A program made the translations under genes and the position numbers. The notes beneath the pieces were generated by a model that searched no databases, was not told the origin of the DNA, and saw only the letters and a list, made by a program, of their open reading frames with translations. Below are positions 1 through 9,782 of a DNA stretch of 64,000 nt, piece after piece. Within the stretch, counting starts at the first letter, position 1. Each line of letters begins with the position of its first letter. Origin of the DNA: Winogradskyella sp. KYW1333 (GTDB taxonomy: Bacteria; Bacteroidota; Bacteroidia; Flavobacteriales; Flavobacteriaceae); the NCBI RefSeq assembly GCF_003335675.1, contig NZ_QPHL01000008.1, positions 21,284 through 85,283 on the forward strand. The letters are read 5' to 3'.

Positions 1-785
1 AAGCCCTCTCTTAGGGTTCGTTCTTCAATTATATTATTCGCAACCTCATAGTCAATGTATTTGATAAGTACCAATTCATCTCTTGTAGCAGTATTTAGAT
101 TGTATATTTTTATTTCTCTAGGTGATTTCACTGCAAACTCTTTTTTGACATTATCAATAACCACTGGTGTTAAACCATAAACCTCAGATAATTCTACCAT
201 GGAATGGAAACCACCTGTTAATCTATTGCGGTATTGAACTATACGTCCAGCTAATTTTTCACCAATACCATATACTTTCTTTAAACTAGTTTCAGAAGCT
301 TTATTAAGATCTTGCTTTTGAACAAAAGACTTGATTACATTAGAATTGTAATTGGTAAAACTTGTTTTTGACTTTGGATTGGCTACCCATTCCGGAAACT
401 TAAAATATGGTGAAATTATTGATAAAAGAGAATCGGAAACCTGAGTTACTTTTTGAAAGTCTTTTGCAGAGTTGACCCATTGCTTATTTGATCTAAATTG
501 ATGAAGTCTATCAATTTCTTCATTGCTCATCCCTAGAGTATACCCTTTATAATCGGTTATATAATTTGGATTGAATGGATAAATCTTTGGTTTATTGTTC
601 TCAATTTCAGCTGCGCGCAGGGAATCTATTTCTTTTCTGAGCTCCTCAATATGGGAATTATTAGAGTAATTATTTTCATTACCAAAATCCACAAACATAT
701 AAACACATTGAATTACTATAATAATAAATAGCAATAAAAAAATCCCATTTCGCTGTTGGTTTGAAAACTGGAAATGGGATTTCAT
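1..785 (-). CDS. Helix-hairpin-helix (ComEA-like) protein, 3' end cut by window edge
   Basis: Reading down from an ATG at 785 gives an open frame of 261 codons that runs off the window. Residues about 12-32 are a single hydrophobic membrane segment, followed by a polar linker and then a helix-hairpin-helix unit around DLNKAS..VYGIGEKLAGRI, and a second similar NLNTAT unit near the edge. Tandem HhH units bind DNA non-specifically; ComEA-type proteins use them in DNA uptake, but the many flavobacterial homologues have no proven role. The gene is co-oriented with the symporter upstream, 20 bp away. A terminator-like hairpin lies inside its first codons (see that feature), so the start could be questioned, although the N-terminal HFQF..QQR.GI pattern looks like real protein. 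Confidence 0.85.
   Translation of the reverse strand, partial: MKSHFQFSNQQRNGIFLLLFIIIVIQCVYMFVDFGNENNYSNNSHIEELRKEIDSLRAAEIENNKPKIYPFNPNYITDYKGYTLGMSNEEIDRLHQFRSNKQWVNSAKDFQKVTQVSDSLLSIISPYFKFPEWVANPKSKTSFTNYNSNVIKSFVQKQDLNKASETSLKKVYGIGEKLAGRIVQYRNRLTGGFHSMVELSEVYGLTPVVIDNVKKEFAVKSPREIKIYNLNTATRDELVLIKYIDYEVANNIIEERTLREG
733..781 (-). terminator. Intrinsic-terminator-like hairpin inside the start of the HhH gene
   Basis: 741-751 and 771-781 form a perfect 11 bp inverted repeat (AATCCCATTTC / GAAATGGGATT) with a 19 nt loop. On the minus strand the second arm runs into a stretch of seven T (about 741-735). It sits directly behind the alanine symporter stop, where a terminator is expected, but overlaps codons 2-18 of the HhH gene. 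Confidence 0.6.
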
Positions 786-805
786 ATATTTATTTTAATA
801 ACAAT

Positions 806-2422
806 CTACTCTTTTTTAGCCTTAATAGCATCAAGATATCTCGTTAGTTGTTTTCTAACGATAGGAAACAAAAAGAATAAACCAATCATATTAGGAAAAA
901 TCATGGCAAATATCATTGCATCTGAGAATTTCCAAATTGATCCCATACTTGCTGCTGCACCAATTACTACAAAAATTAAGAATAAAATTTTGTAAACCAT
1001 ATCTGCTATCTTTCCTCTACCGAACAAGAATTTCCAAGATTGCAAGCCGTAATATGACCAGGAAATCATTGTTGACACAGCAAATAATACAACTGCTATA
1101 GTTAAGAATATATTTGAATAAGGTATATATTGAGCAAATGCCTTAGATGTAATTCCTGCCCCCTCATAACCAACACCATCAATAAAGACAACACCTGAAC
1201 CATCGCCACCATATTCAAAGAAACCACCAAAATTAAAGATAACTATTACCAAAGCAGTCATTGTACAAATCAATACTGTATCAATAAATGGTTCTAATAG
1301 CGCAACTAAACCTTCAGAAGCAGAATATTTTGTTTTTACCGCTGAATGAGCGATTGATGCCGAACCGGCACCTGCTTCGTTAGAAAATGCTGCTCTTTGA
1401 AATCCAACTAATAAAACACCTATTAATCCACCAACTCCAAATGCAGTTGGATTAAACGCTTCTTTTACAATTAAACCGATAGCATCATCGATTAAACTAA
1501 AGTTACTTAAAATGATATAGAAACATGCAGCAACATACATAACTGCCATAAATGGAACAACTTTTTCTGTTACTTGAGCTATACGTCTTATACCACCAAT
1601 GATAATAATTCCAACCAAAATTGCTAAAACTATACCTACAATTGCACCTGCAGCCGTACTTTCCCAATTAAATAATTCTTTAATTACTATTGTTGCTTGG
1701 TTAGATTGTGCTGCATTACCACCACCAAAAGAACCACCAATACAGAATACTGCAAAAATTGCAGCTGCTACTTTTCCTAATGTTTTGAACCCTTTAGACT
1801 TTAATCCTTTGCTTATATAATACATAGGACCACCATAAACCACTCCATCTTCACCTACATCTCTAAACTGAACACCCAATGTACATTCTACAAATTTTGT
1901 TGACATTCCAAGTAGTCCACAAACAATCATCCAGAATGTAGCCCCTGGTCCACCAAGTGCAATAGCCAATGCAACACCTGCAATATTTCCATTCCCTACT
2001 GTTCCTGAAACTGCTGTTGCTAATGCTTGAAAATGACTTACTTCTCCTTCTTCACTCTCATCCCTGATTGTTTCAATAGAATCACCTCCTGGTGTAGAAT
2101 CACCATAAGCTGTCTCAACAATAGCGTGATCAACGTCATCATACTTTCCTCTTACAACATTAATAGCTGTAAAAAAATGTCTGATATTTGGAAATTTGAA
2201 ATATAAAGTAAAAAACAAAGCACTACCAACTAATAATAAGAGAACAAATGGTATTTCCATAGTTTCGCTCTTGTATACTGGAAAGAAAATAGCATCAAAA
2301 AAACCATCAGCAACTGGTTGAAAAGCTTCATCTATTTTTTGATCGAGCCCCTTTTCAGCATCTTGAGCATAATTTAATAAGGGTAATATAAAAGCAGAAA
2401 TTGTTAGAAGATATTTCTTCAT
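806..2422 (-). CDS. Alanine/sodium symporter (AgcS family)
   Basis: A 538-residue member of the alanine or glycine:cation symporter family, which imports small amino acids with Na+ across the inner membrane. The first 20 residues resemble a cleavable leader ending LLNYAQ, as in flavobacterial members, which have an extra N-terminal segment of about 50 residues before the first transporter helix. Around ten further hydrophobic helices follow, with the family's glycine-rich SGTVGNGNIAG and SNEAGAGSASIAHS blocks. It stands alone, 97 bp downstream of the K+ channel stop. Exact substrate (alanine versus glycine) cannot be read from sequence. Confidence 0.9.
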   Translation of the reverse strand: MKKYLLTISAFILPLLNYAQDAEKGLDQKIDEAFQPVADGFFDAIFFPVYKSETMEIPFVLLLLVGSALFFTLYFKFPNIRHFFTAINVVRGKYDDVDHAIVETAYGDSTPGGDSIETIRDESEEGEVSHFQALATAVSGTVGNGNIAGVALAIALGGPGATFWMIVCGLLGMSTKFVECTLGVQFRDVGEDGVVYGGPMYYISKGLKSKGFKTLGKVAAAIFAVFCIGGSFGGGNAAQSNQATIVIKELFNWESTAAGAIVGIVLAILVGIIIIGGIRRIAQVTEKVVPFMAVMYVAACFYIILSNFSLIDDAIGLIVKEAFNPTAFGVGGLIGVLLVGFQRAAFSNEAGAGSASIAHSAVKTKYSASEGLVALLEPFIDTVLICTMTALVIVIFNFGGFFEYGGDGSGVVFIDGVGYEGAGITSKAFAQYIPYSNIFLTIAVVLFAVSTMISWSYYGLQSWKFLFGRGKIADMVYKILFLIFVVIGAAASMGSIWKFSDAMIFAMIFPNMIGLFFLFPIVRKQLTRYLDAIKAKKE

Positions 2423-2519
2423 AAATAGAGATATTAGTTAGTTGTTGTAATTTAAGGTTGACAAGATGCTAAAAAAAAACGAATTTTTAAAGCCAGGCAC
2501 GTTAAAATGAGTTTAAAAT

Positions 2520-3542
2520 CTAAGCTATATTGTATTGAGAATTTAGACTTTGTATTTGTTCAGGTCTTCCTAGTACAACAATTTTAGACCCAGGGACTAG
2601 TTTAGTGTCTGCTCCTGGATTAACCATATATTCGCCATCCGGGTCTTTAAAGCCTATTACATTGCAACCTGTCAATTTACGCAAATCTAGCTGTCTAATA
2701 GTTTTAATATTCTTAGTATTATAAAGTTGTTCCACCTTTACTTCTTCAACATTGATATTTCTTTCTCCTACTATACCTAAATTATCAATAAATTCAATTA
2801 AATCTGGTATAACAACAAGTGACGCCATATGGTCTCCACCAATTTTATCTGGTAGTATAACGTTGTTTGCACCTGCCAATTTTAATTTATTATATGAAGT
2901 TTCTTGAGAGGCTCTACTAATAATTGTCATCTTACTATTTATCTGTCTGGCAGATAATACAACAAAAAGATTATCAGCATCACTAGGCAAAGCAGATATT
3001 AATGTACTTGCTCGTTCTATTCCAGCTTCAATCAGCGTTTCATCTTCATTAGCATTTCCTAAAACAAATGGTACATTTTCCTCTTGTAGGCGCTCAATAA
3101 TCTCCTTTTCCTTTTCTATTATTACAAAAGGCTTATTGTAAGTTCTCAACTTACGGGCAGCTTGTTTTCCATTGCGACCAAATCCACAGATAATAATGTG
3201 GTTTTTCATTGCTTCAATTTCCTTTTGCATCTTTCTTTGTTTTATGTCCTCTAAATTGTTTCTACTAAGAATATATTCTGTAATAATTGATATTGCATAT
3301 CCTACAATTACAACACTTGAAAGTATTAAAAATACAGTAAAGATTTTGGCTGTATTATCCAATGGATTAACCTCCTCAAAACCAACTGTTGTAATGGTTA
3401 TAACAGTCATGTAAATTGCATCAATCCAAGTGTAATCTGCAATTATTCTAAATCCTAAAATACCAATAAAAAGCACAAGTATTAATAATAAAAGTGCTGT
3501 ATATATTTTAGATCTAAAAAGTTTAAGTAAAGGATTGTGCAT
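2520..3542 (-). CDS. Two-helix potassium channel with RCK (TrkA-N/TrkA-C) domains
   Basis: 340 residues. Two membrane helices (about 13-33 and 66-90) flank a pore loop with the selectivity filter TTVGFEE at 51-57. A cytosolic RCK domain follows, with the Rossmann motif GFGRNG at 120-125, and a TrkA-C domain forms the C-terminus. This is the MthK/Kch architecture: a K+ channel gated by ligand binding to the RCK ring. The ATG at 3542 lies 2 bp after the PspC gene stop, so the two are probably cotranscribed. Confidence 0.9.
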   Translation of the reverse strand: MHNPLLKLFRSKIYTALLLLILVLFIGILGFRIIADYTWIDAIYMTVITITTVGFEEVNPLDNTAKIFTVFLILSSVVIVGYAISIITEYILSRNNLEDIKQRKMQKEIEAMKNHIIICGFGRNGKQAARKLRTYNKPFVIIEKEKEIIERLQEENVPFVLGNANEDETLIEAGIERASTLISALPSDADNLFVVLSARQINSKMTIISRASQETSYNKLKLAGANNVILPDKIGGDHMASLVVIPDLIEFIDNLGIVGERNINVEEVKVEQLYNTKNIKTIRQLDLRKLTGCNVIGFKDPDGEYMVNPGADTKLVPGSKIVVLGRPEQIQSLNSQYNIA

Positions 3543-3544
3543 AA

Positions 3545-3772
3545 TTATAAATCAAATACCGACGACCGTTTTGTATAAATAATATCCTTAATTCTCATCC
3601 AAAAAGCTAAAAACAAATATAATGCAAAACCAAAACCTACAGTAACAAATGTAAGGTACATAAAAGACGTTCTTACAATCTTAGCTCTTATACCTAATCG
3701 GTCGGCAATACGTTGACAAACATAGTAGCCATGTTTTTGAAAATAAAGCAGTAATGCATAAAATATATTCAT
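3545..3772 (-). CDS. PspC-domain small membrane protein
   Basis: 75 residues matching a single PspC-type unit: a basic amphipathic start (CQRIADRLGIRAKIVRTSF) then one hydrophobic helix at about 36-58. PspC proteins sit in the inner membrane and take part in envelope-stress sensing. In flavobacteria short stand-alone PspC genes next to DUF2851 are common. It is 12 bp downstream of the DUF2851 stop and 2 bp upstream of the K+ channel gene, suggesting one operon. Confidence 0.75.
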   Translation of the reverse strand: MNIFYALLLYFQKHGYYVCQRIADRLGIRAKIVRTSFMYLTFVTVGFGFALYLFLAFWMRIKDIIYTKRSSVFDL

Positions 3773-3784
3773 ATTGCAATTTAC

Positions 3785-5056
3785 TTAATTTTTAGTGATT
3801 AGGTTGTTTCCTATGGCACATTGCAAGCATTTATTTTTATCACAATATTCCTGCTTTAATTGCAACAAAGATTGGGAATTACAAGCATTATTGTCAAACG
3901 CTCTTAATTTAAAAAAATTATCAACCACGCTATTCTTTTCTACATCAAGTGATTTTATTATTGACAACAGTTCTTCTTCAAGAAATTTTCCTTGTGAATT
4001 AGCATAGGCAAATTTTATAGGAATTATGGTATTGATTATTAATAGATCAATGAATGATTTAGTTAACAATTTGTTACTACTTTTAGATTCTTTTGAAAAG
4101 GTATAATGACTCTTCCAATAATCGGTTACACCCACTTTGAATAAGCCATAAAAGTCATCTTTTTTCTGTAAACTTATAATTTTTGAAAAGAGGTTGTCTT
4201 CTATATAATATAGATTTACCAATTGTGATAATCTTATTGTCGGAAAATTTGGAGGTCTTAGTCTAAAAAACTGTAAAGGAATTACTCCTTGATTGGTTAG
4301 TTGATATTTATGCTTTAAAAAAGTATATCGTTCCTTTAGATTAACAACATAGCATTCTTCTGAATCAACTTCTAATAATCCTGCTTGACCAAATAACACA
4401 GCCTCAAAATCTTGGGAATTATACCTCACTTTTCTTATTATCGAATAATCAATTGATTTGCCTAAACTTAACAATGCCTCCGAATTGACATTAAGTCCAA
4501 AGTTTTTCAACAATAACTTGAATAGTACAGATTCCCAGTTGTTTTGAGATTGCCTAAGTAGCTCAATTATGCTGTTAGATTTTCGTTGAAGTCTTTCAAA
4601 ATAAAGTCTTTCTAACCAATTATTGAGTGTGAAATCATCAACATCTCCGAAATCTTTTTCGCAGTTTATCCACGATTTTGATTTGATCAAACTCTTATAA
4701 TTATATAATAAACTTACATCTACATGCGGTTTTAGCTCCAGTGTAGGGATTACGGAATTGTCTTTTCTGAAGATATCACTATCATGCTCCCAAACTACAT
4801 GGAGAATAACATTGTCATACGCTTGATCACGTTCGTGATTATGTACATACCAATCGGAAGATTTTAAATGAATTTCAACATTGCCAGCCCAGAATTGTTT
4901 AGCAATTATAAGTTGAGAATTAAAAAAATCAGGACCAGAATTAAAATTGTACTGTCCAAGATGCTTAATGACAACAGGTTGCCCATCAGTAGTATTTAAA
5001 TTTGCAGAATCAAAGGCCTTGTATTTCCAAATGTAATGAAGAAAGTCTTCTTGCAT
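3785..5056 (-). CDS. DUF2851 family protein
   Basis: 423 residues that match the Bacteroidota-specific DUF2851 family over the whole length: N-terminal FLHYIWKYKAF, then the QYNFNSGPDFFNSQL and GNVEIHLKSSDWYVHNH blocks. The C-terminus has a cysteine set (CNSQ..C.KNKCLQCAIG) that could bind a metal. The function of the family is not known. The polar GNVEIHLKSSDW block is reminiscent of nuclease-fold strands, but that is only an impression. Confidence 0.8.
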   Translation of the reverse strand: MQEDFLHYIWKYKAFDSANLNTTDGQPVVIKHLGQYNFNSGPDFFNSQLIIAKQFWAGNVEIHLKSSDWYVHNHERDQAYDNVILHVVWEHDSDIFRKDNSVIPTLELKPHVDVSLLYNYKSLIKSKSWINCEKDFGDVDDFTLNNWLERLYFERLQRKSNSIIELLRQSQNNWESVLFKLLLKNFGLNVNSEALLSLGKSIDYSIIRKVRYNSQDFEAVLFGQAGLLEVDSEECYVVNLKERYTFLKHKYQLTNQGVIPLQFFRLRPPNFPTIRLSQLVNLYYIEDNLFSKIISLQKKDDFYGLFKVGVTDYWKSHYTFSKESKSSNKLLTKSFIDLLIINTIIPIKFAYANSQGKFLEEELLSIIKSLDVEKNSVVDNFFKLRAFDNNACNSQSLLQLKQEYCDKNKCLQCAIGNNLITKN

Positions 5057-5189
5057 AAATCGAAAATAGATATTTGAATTGAAAGAAAAAAAGATGATAA
5101 ATTAAATTTATACAGTTTAGGCTAAATCAATAAAATACCTGACTTGATAATTCGATAGTTTTTCCATAATTTTAACTAAAAATCGAACT

Positions 5190-5603
5190 ATGAAGCATCT
5201 GCTAATAACAATTATGGCGCTCATTTCATTCATAAGTTGTAATAATGATGACGACACGGAATACTCCGCCATTGCAGATTTTATTGGAGAATGGCAAATT
5301 GAAGGACGCACATTCGCTAATGGTTTACCAGTGGAAATTGGTGATGAGTTTCTCGTATTCTCTGAAGATAACAATTTTGAAGACTTAGTCGGTCGTTATA
5401 GATTATCTGGTGAAACAGAATCCACAGGTCATTTTTTTATTAGCACACCCAGTTATGACCTAAATTTTGAAAATTCTATTGGTGCAATATTAACCGCAAA
5501 TTTTAATATTTATAATGGAATTCTCACACTTGAATACATAAATAACGATGGACAAATCGTGCGAGAAGTTTGGCGCAAAAATTATTACTATGAGACCGAA
5601 TAG
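5190..5603 (+). CDS. Lipocalin-like lipoprotein
   Basis: 137 residues with a lipoprotein signal ending at Cys17 (ISFISC) and an acidic NNDDD sequence after it, which in Bacteroidota often precedes surface exposure. The rest looks like a small lipocalin-like beta-barrel (IGEWQIEGR early, LTLEYINNDGQIVREVW at the end). Ligand unknown. It is convergent with the downstream cysteine synthase-like gene, ending 9 bp from it, and single on its strand. Confidence 0.6.
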   Translation: MKHLLITIMALISFISCNNDDDTEYSAIADFIGEWQIEGRTFANGLPVEIGDEFLVFSEDNNFEDLVGRYRLSGETESTGHFFISTPSYDLNFENSIGAILTANFNIYNGILTLEYINNDGQIVREVWRKNYYYETE

Positions 5604-5612
5604 AATTTAGAT

Positions 5613-6593
5613 TTATTCGATATAACCCATTTCGCTCATCCAGTCGTCATTAAACATCTTACCAACATAACGACTACCATGATCGTGAAATAAAACCACT
5701 ACTACATCTTCTGGATTAAAATGCTCTTTAAGTTGCAATACACCTTTGATGGCTGCTCCTGCTGAATTACCTAAAAACATCCCTTCCTCCTTTGCTAATC
5801 TCTGTGTATAGACTGCCGCATCCTTATCCGTAACCTTTGTAAACCCATCTATGATTTCAAAATTTACATTCGCCGGCAGTATATCTTCGCCAATACCTTC
5901 TGTAACATAAGGGTAAATTTCGTTCTCATCAAAAATACCCGTTTCATGATATTTTTTAAATACCGACCCATAAGTATCAACACCCCAAACTTTTATGTTT
6001 GGATTCTTCATTTTTAAATAACTGCCAACACCAGAAATTGTTCCTCCTGTACCGACACCTACAACGAAATGAGTAACCTTACCATCAGTCTGTTCCCAAA
6101 TTTCTGGACCAGTAGATTTAAAATGAGCTTTGCAATTACTTGGGTTATCATATTGATTTACATACCACGAGTTAGGCGTTTCTTCACCCAAACGTTTAGA
6201 TACAGAATAATAACTCCTTGGATCATCAGGTTCCACATCAGTAGGGCAAACAATAACCTCTGCACCTACCGCTTTAAGAACATCCATTTTTTCTTTAGAC
6301 TGTTTGTCACTAATTACGAAAATACATTTGTAGCCTTTAACGATTGCAGCCAAGGCTAATCCCATTCCTGTATTACCCGAAGTACCTTCAATAATAGTTC
6401 CGCCAGGTTTTAATCTTCCATCAGCTTCGGCATCTTCAATCATCTGTAATGCCATTCTGTCTTTTACAGAATTGCCAGGATTAAATGTTTCATATTTTGC
6501 TAAAACCAGACAGGGCAACTCCTCTACCAATTTGTTCATCTTAACAAGTGGTGTGTTACCAATGGTTCCTAATATATTTTCAACGTAATCCAT
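5613..6593 (-). CDS. PLP-dependent cysteine synthase / cystathionine beta-synthase family enzyme
   Basis: 326 residues of fold-type II PLP enzyme. The Schiff-base lysine is K44 in NSVKDR; TSGNTG at 71-76 is the substrate loop and GTGGTISG at 181-188 holds the phosphate. These enzymes make cysteine from O-acetylserine (or a related beta-replacement such as cystathionine formation). There is no CBS domain pair, so it is CysM/CysK-like. Start ATG at 6593 is supported by a typical promoter box close upstream. Single gene, convergent with the lipocalin-like gene. Confidence 0.88.
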   Translation of the reverse strand: MDYVENILGTIGNTPLVKMNKLVEELPCLVLAKYETFNPGNSVKDRMALQMIEDAEADGRLKPGGTIIEGTSGNTGMGLALAAIVKGYKCIFVISDKQSKEKMDVLKAVGAEVIVCPTDVEPDDPRSYYSVSKRLGEETPNSWYVNQYDNPSNCKAHFKSTGPEIWEQTDGKVTHFVVGVGTGGTISGVGSYLKMKNPNIKVWGVDTYGSVFKKYHETGIFDENEIYPYVTEGIGEDILPANVNFEIIDGFTKVTDKDAAVYTQRLAKEEGMFLGNSAGAAIKGVLQLKEHFNPEDVVVVLFHDHGSRYVGKMFNDDWMSEMGYIE

Positions 6594-6610
6594 AATTTTC
6601 TTTTGCGGTG

Positions 6611-6618
6611 CAAATTTA
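6611..6618 (-). promoter_or_regulatory. -7 box (TAAATTTG) for the cysteine synthase-like gene
   Basis: On the minus strand TAAATTTG matches the Bacteroidetes -7 consensus TAnnTTTG, about 18 nt before the ATG at 6593, which would leave a very short leader. The -33 element is weak. Confidence 0.45.
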
Positions 6619-6671
6619 AGGTAAATATGAGAAGTTAATAGTTAAAACTTGGTTATGTTTTTAATTTACAA

Positions 6672-7904
6672 TTAATCAAACCTGATAGCTTTAATGGGCG
6701 ATATTTTAGCAATTATTATTGACGGTATCATTAACATTAACAAACACGCAATAAACGTTCCCAGATTGAGATACAATACATAATTAAAGCTTAAGTAAAC
6801 AGGTGCTTCAGTAACATAGTAGGTATCTGGATCTAGAGGGAAAAGTTGAAAATACTTTTGGACCATTAAAAGCCCTAAACCAATCAAATTACCCCATATC
6901 AATCCAAGACTAATCAAATAAGATGCATTGTAAAGGAACACTTTTCTAATACTCCAATTAGAAGAACCTAAAGCTTTCAAAATACCAATCATCGTAGTAC
7001 GCTCAAGAATTAATACCAGCAAGGCCGTAATCATGTTAATGCCAGCTACAATTATCATTATCACAATAATCCCATATGTATTATTATCAAAAATTTTAAT
7101 CCACTCAAAAACCGTGTAATATTTTTGGTCTACAGCAGTTGCATTTAACAAGGAAGGAATTTCTTGATAAACCGCTTTTGTTTTATCTTCTAACAAGCCG
7201 TAATCTTCTATGAATACTTCAAAATTACCAACTTGATTGGCATCCCATTTATTAAGCCTCTGTATGTGCCGTATATCAGCAATACAAAACTTCTCATCTA
7301 ATTCTTGGAAACCTGAATTATAAATACCGACAATTTCGTAATTGATTGTACGCGGCAGTTTATTGAGGTTTTCACCAAAAAGAGTTTGAAATTTGTCTCC
7401 AACTTTGAAGCCTAATCTATTTGCTAAGTATTGTGAGATTAATATTTCCTCGTTTCGCATACCAGTAAAATCCGGAAGCCTACCTTCAATCAAAAACTCC
7501 TTGAAATATTGCCAATCATAATCAGCGCCTACCCCTTTAACAACAACACCCTCAAAATCAGTTTCCGTTCTTATAACTGCAAATTTTGTTGCTACACCTT
7601 GCACATGACTTATTCCTTCAATGGATTTAAACTCTGGATAAAAGTCTTGATTCAATGAAATTGGTATCTGAGATTCGTCAGAAGCATTAGTGTCGTAATT
7701 GGTAATTTCTATGTGACCATTAAATGCAACGACCTTATCTCTAATTTTCTGTTGTAGACCTAAACCAGTCGCAATGGCTATTAACATCACAATTATGCCT
7801 ATAGCAATGGCCGCAATACCAATTTTAATTATTGGTGCTGAAACACTACTTTTATACGTTTTATTGCCAATTATACGTTTGGCTATAAACAACTCGAAAT
7901 TCAA
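6672..7904 (-). CDS. ABC transporter permease, LolC/LolE type
   Basis: 410 residues: N-terminal membrane helix (about 25-50), a large periplasmic domain (about 55-270), then three helices in the C-terminal FtsX/MacB_2 region (about 278-300, 325-350, 375-400). This is the topology of LolC/E, which extract lipoproteins from the inner membrane. N-terminal IAKRIIGNK....SAPIIKIGIAAIAIGIIVM is typical of the Bacteroidota members. The ATPase partner is not adjacent. It is divergent from the NamZ-like gene with only 8 bp between start codons, so promoters must overlap the coding ends. Confidence 0.85.
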   Translation of the reverse strand: MNFELFIAKRIIGNKTYKSSVSAPIIKIGIAAIAIGIIVMLIAIATGLGLQQKIRDKVVAFNGHIEITNYDTNASDESQIPISLNQDFYPEFKSIEGISHVQGVATKFAVIRTETDFEGVVVKGVGADYDWQYFKEFLIEGRLPDFTGMRNEEILISQYLANRLGFKVGDKFQTLFGENLNKLPRTINYEIVGIYNSGFQELDEKFCIADIRHIQRLNKWDANQVGNFEVFIEDYGLLEDKTKAVYQEIPSLLNATAVDQKYYTVFEWIKIFDNNTYGIIVIMIIVAGINMITALLVLILERTTMIGILKALGSSNWSIRKVFLYNASYLISLGLIWGNLIGLGLLMVQKYFQLFPLDPDTYYVTEAPVYLSFNYVLYLNLGTFIACLLMLMIPSIIIAKISPIKAIRFD

Positions 7905-7912
7905 ACCTACAT

Positions 7913-9205
7913 ATGCATTTTAAAGTAATCAAAAATACAGTTTTATTATTTGTTATTGTAGCCATTTCTTGCAGTAATAAAATGAAGAATAATTCTGGTT
8001 TGACAGAAACGAATTCTTATTCTAAGCAAAGAGACTCTACTATAATTGTCGGTGCAAATAGAACCGATTTATATTTACCTATTATTGAAGGAAAGCGAAT
8101 TGGGATTGTTGCCAATCAAACCAGTGTCATTTTTCATAAAGACGAGGATTCAGTTTTTTGGGTAGATCCCGAAACTAATGAAACTGGTTTTGAAAAAACC
8201 ATTCTTAGCTATACACATTTAGTTGATTCTCTCTTAAGTCTAGAAATTGATGTTAAAAAAGTATTTACACCTGAACATGGTTTTAGAGGCACTTCAGATG
8301 CAGGTGAATTGGTAAAAGACGGATTAGATACAAAAACAGGATTGCCTATTTTTTCTCTTCATGGAAAACATAAAAAACCAACCTATTCACAGTTAATAGA
8401 TTTAGATCTTTTGATTTTTGACATACAAGATGTTGGCGTTAGGTTTTACACTTACATTTCAACATTGCATTATATCATGGAGGCCTGTGCCGAAAATGGA
8501 ATTCCAGTTTTAATCTTAGATCGTCCCAATCCAAATGGCAATTATGTTGATGGACCAGTATTGGAAAAAGAACATAGTAGCTTTTTAGGCATGCACCCTA
8601 TTCCCTTAATTCATGGAATGACTATTGGAGAATATGCCCAAATGATTAATGGTGAAGGCTGGTTAGCCAATGGTATTACATGCGATATTAAAGTAATTAA
8701 TATAAAGAATTACTCCCATGATAGCGCATACAGTTTACCCATACGTCCTTCGCCTAATTTACCTAACGACCATGCAATAAAACTATATCCTAGTTTGGGT
8801 TTATTTGAGGGTACAACAATTAATGCTGGTAGAGGAACAGAATTTCAATTTCAACGTTACGGTGCACCAAATTTAGATAGCAATCATTATCAATTTAGTT
8901 ACACACCAATTTCAAATTTTGGTGCAAAATATCCAAAACACAAAGGTAAGATTTGCTATGGTAAGGACTTGGTTCATGTCAAAGCTGATAGACTTTTCTC
9001 CTTAGAATACATCATGGACGCTTACAATAATTCCATGGACAAAACTAAGTTTTTCGTAACCGATAACTTTACTAAACATGCAGGGACAGAAAAACTACAA
9101 AAACAAATAGAGTCTGGTATTAGTGAAGCTAAAATTAAATCTACTTGGAAACAGGGTCTTAAAAAATATAAAAAGAAAAGATCGAGGTATCTGATCTATG
9201 ATTAG
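7913..9205 (+). CDS. DUF1343 lipoprotein, NamZ-like exo-N-acetylmuramidase
   Basis: 430 residues with a lipobox cysteine at 20 (VAISC), so probably outer-membrane anchored. The body is DUF1343 throughout: RIGIVANQTSV, the FTPEHGFRG block, FDIQDVGVRFYTYISTLHY, and DRPNPNG. Characterised members (NamZ) release terminal N-acetylmuramic acid from peptidoglycan fragments. Length fits the family. It overlaps the end of the next convergent gene by 4 bp. Confidence 0.85.
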   Translation: MHFKVIKNTVLLFVIVAISCSNKMKNNSGLTETNSYSKQRDSTIIVGANRTDLYLPIIEGKRIGIVANQTSVIFHKDEDSVFWVDPETNETGFEKTILSYTHLVDSLLSLEIDVKKVFTPEHGFRGTSDAGELVKDGLDTKTGLPIFSLHGKHKKPTYSQLIDLDLLIFDIQDVGVRFYTYISTLHYIMEACAENGIPVLILDRPNPNGNYVDGPVLEKEHSSFLGMHPIPLIHGMTIGEYAQMINGEGWLANGITCDIKVINIKNYSHDSAYSLPIRPSPNLPNDHAIKLYPSLGLFEGTTINAGRGTEFQFQRYGAPNLDSNHYQFSYTPISNFGAKYPKHKGKICYGKDLVHVKADRLFSLEYIMDAYNNSMDKTKFFVTDNFTKHAGTEKLQKQIESGISEAKIKSTWKQGLKKYKKKRSRYLIYD

Positions 9206-9636
9206 TCATTATTGACGGATATTGTTTTGACTACCTCAGTTGCCACAATACGTTTCTCAGTAATTAAATTTACTGGTTCTGTTTTGGGAAATTCTTTCAA
9301 AATTTTTACAACAAATACAAATCGTTTAGGTGATTGTACTGTAACCATTACATGCTTACCAACACTAAATTTGTTCAATGGAAGTCTGTAGATGGTATCA
9401 TTGATGTAAAAATCTAATTCTCTTGAATAATCTTTATTAATGGAATATAGAGAGTTAATTTTTTTATTACTTCTAAGTAATAAAGTATCCTTAGTTGCAT
9501 TTAACTCGTGAATTAAATTTTTTGCCTGGATATTTCTATTTTTCTCTAGCTTAACGTAATTTTCTTGAGCCTGAAGTGTAAAGCTCAATAAAAAAACGAG
9601 TGCTACTACGATGCAAATTCGTATTAAATTTTTCAA
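9202..9636 (-). CDS. Secreted protein of unknown function
   Basis: 144 residues with a clear Sec signal peptide (about 1-23, ending LQAQ). The mature part is small, basic and beta-rich, with VGKHVMVTVQSPKRFVFVVKI in the middle. No family recognised. It overlaps tail-to-tail with the NamZ-like gene. Upstream 9637-9782 (146 bp) shows no further gene, only AT-rich sequence with two copies of GTTAATAAC near 9770-9790. Confidence 0.6.
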   Translation of the reverse strand: MKNLIRICIVVALVFLLSFTLQAQENYVKLEKNRNIQAKNLIHELNATKDTLLLRSNKKINSLYSINKDYSRELDFYINDTIYRLPLNKFSVGKHVMVTVQSPKRFVFVVKILKEFPKTEPVNLITEKRIVATEVVKTISVNND

Positions 9637-9782
9637 GGTAACCTATTAAGTTAAACATTATAGTTCACTCAACAGTAATTAATCAATCCGCTCCAAACAT
9701 AGTTTTATTCAGATTAATTGAAAAAAAAAACCTGTCAAATACAAAAATTATAGAAGAACAACCAAATTTGTTAATAACCCTG

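Noticed and set aside
774..1820. Plus-strand frames inside the alanine symporter gene
   Set aside because: They lie antisense to a strong conserved gene and encode low-complexity Ile/Leu/Lys sequence, shadows of the codon pattern.
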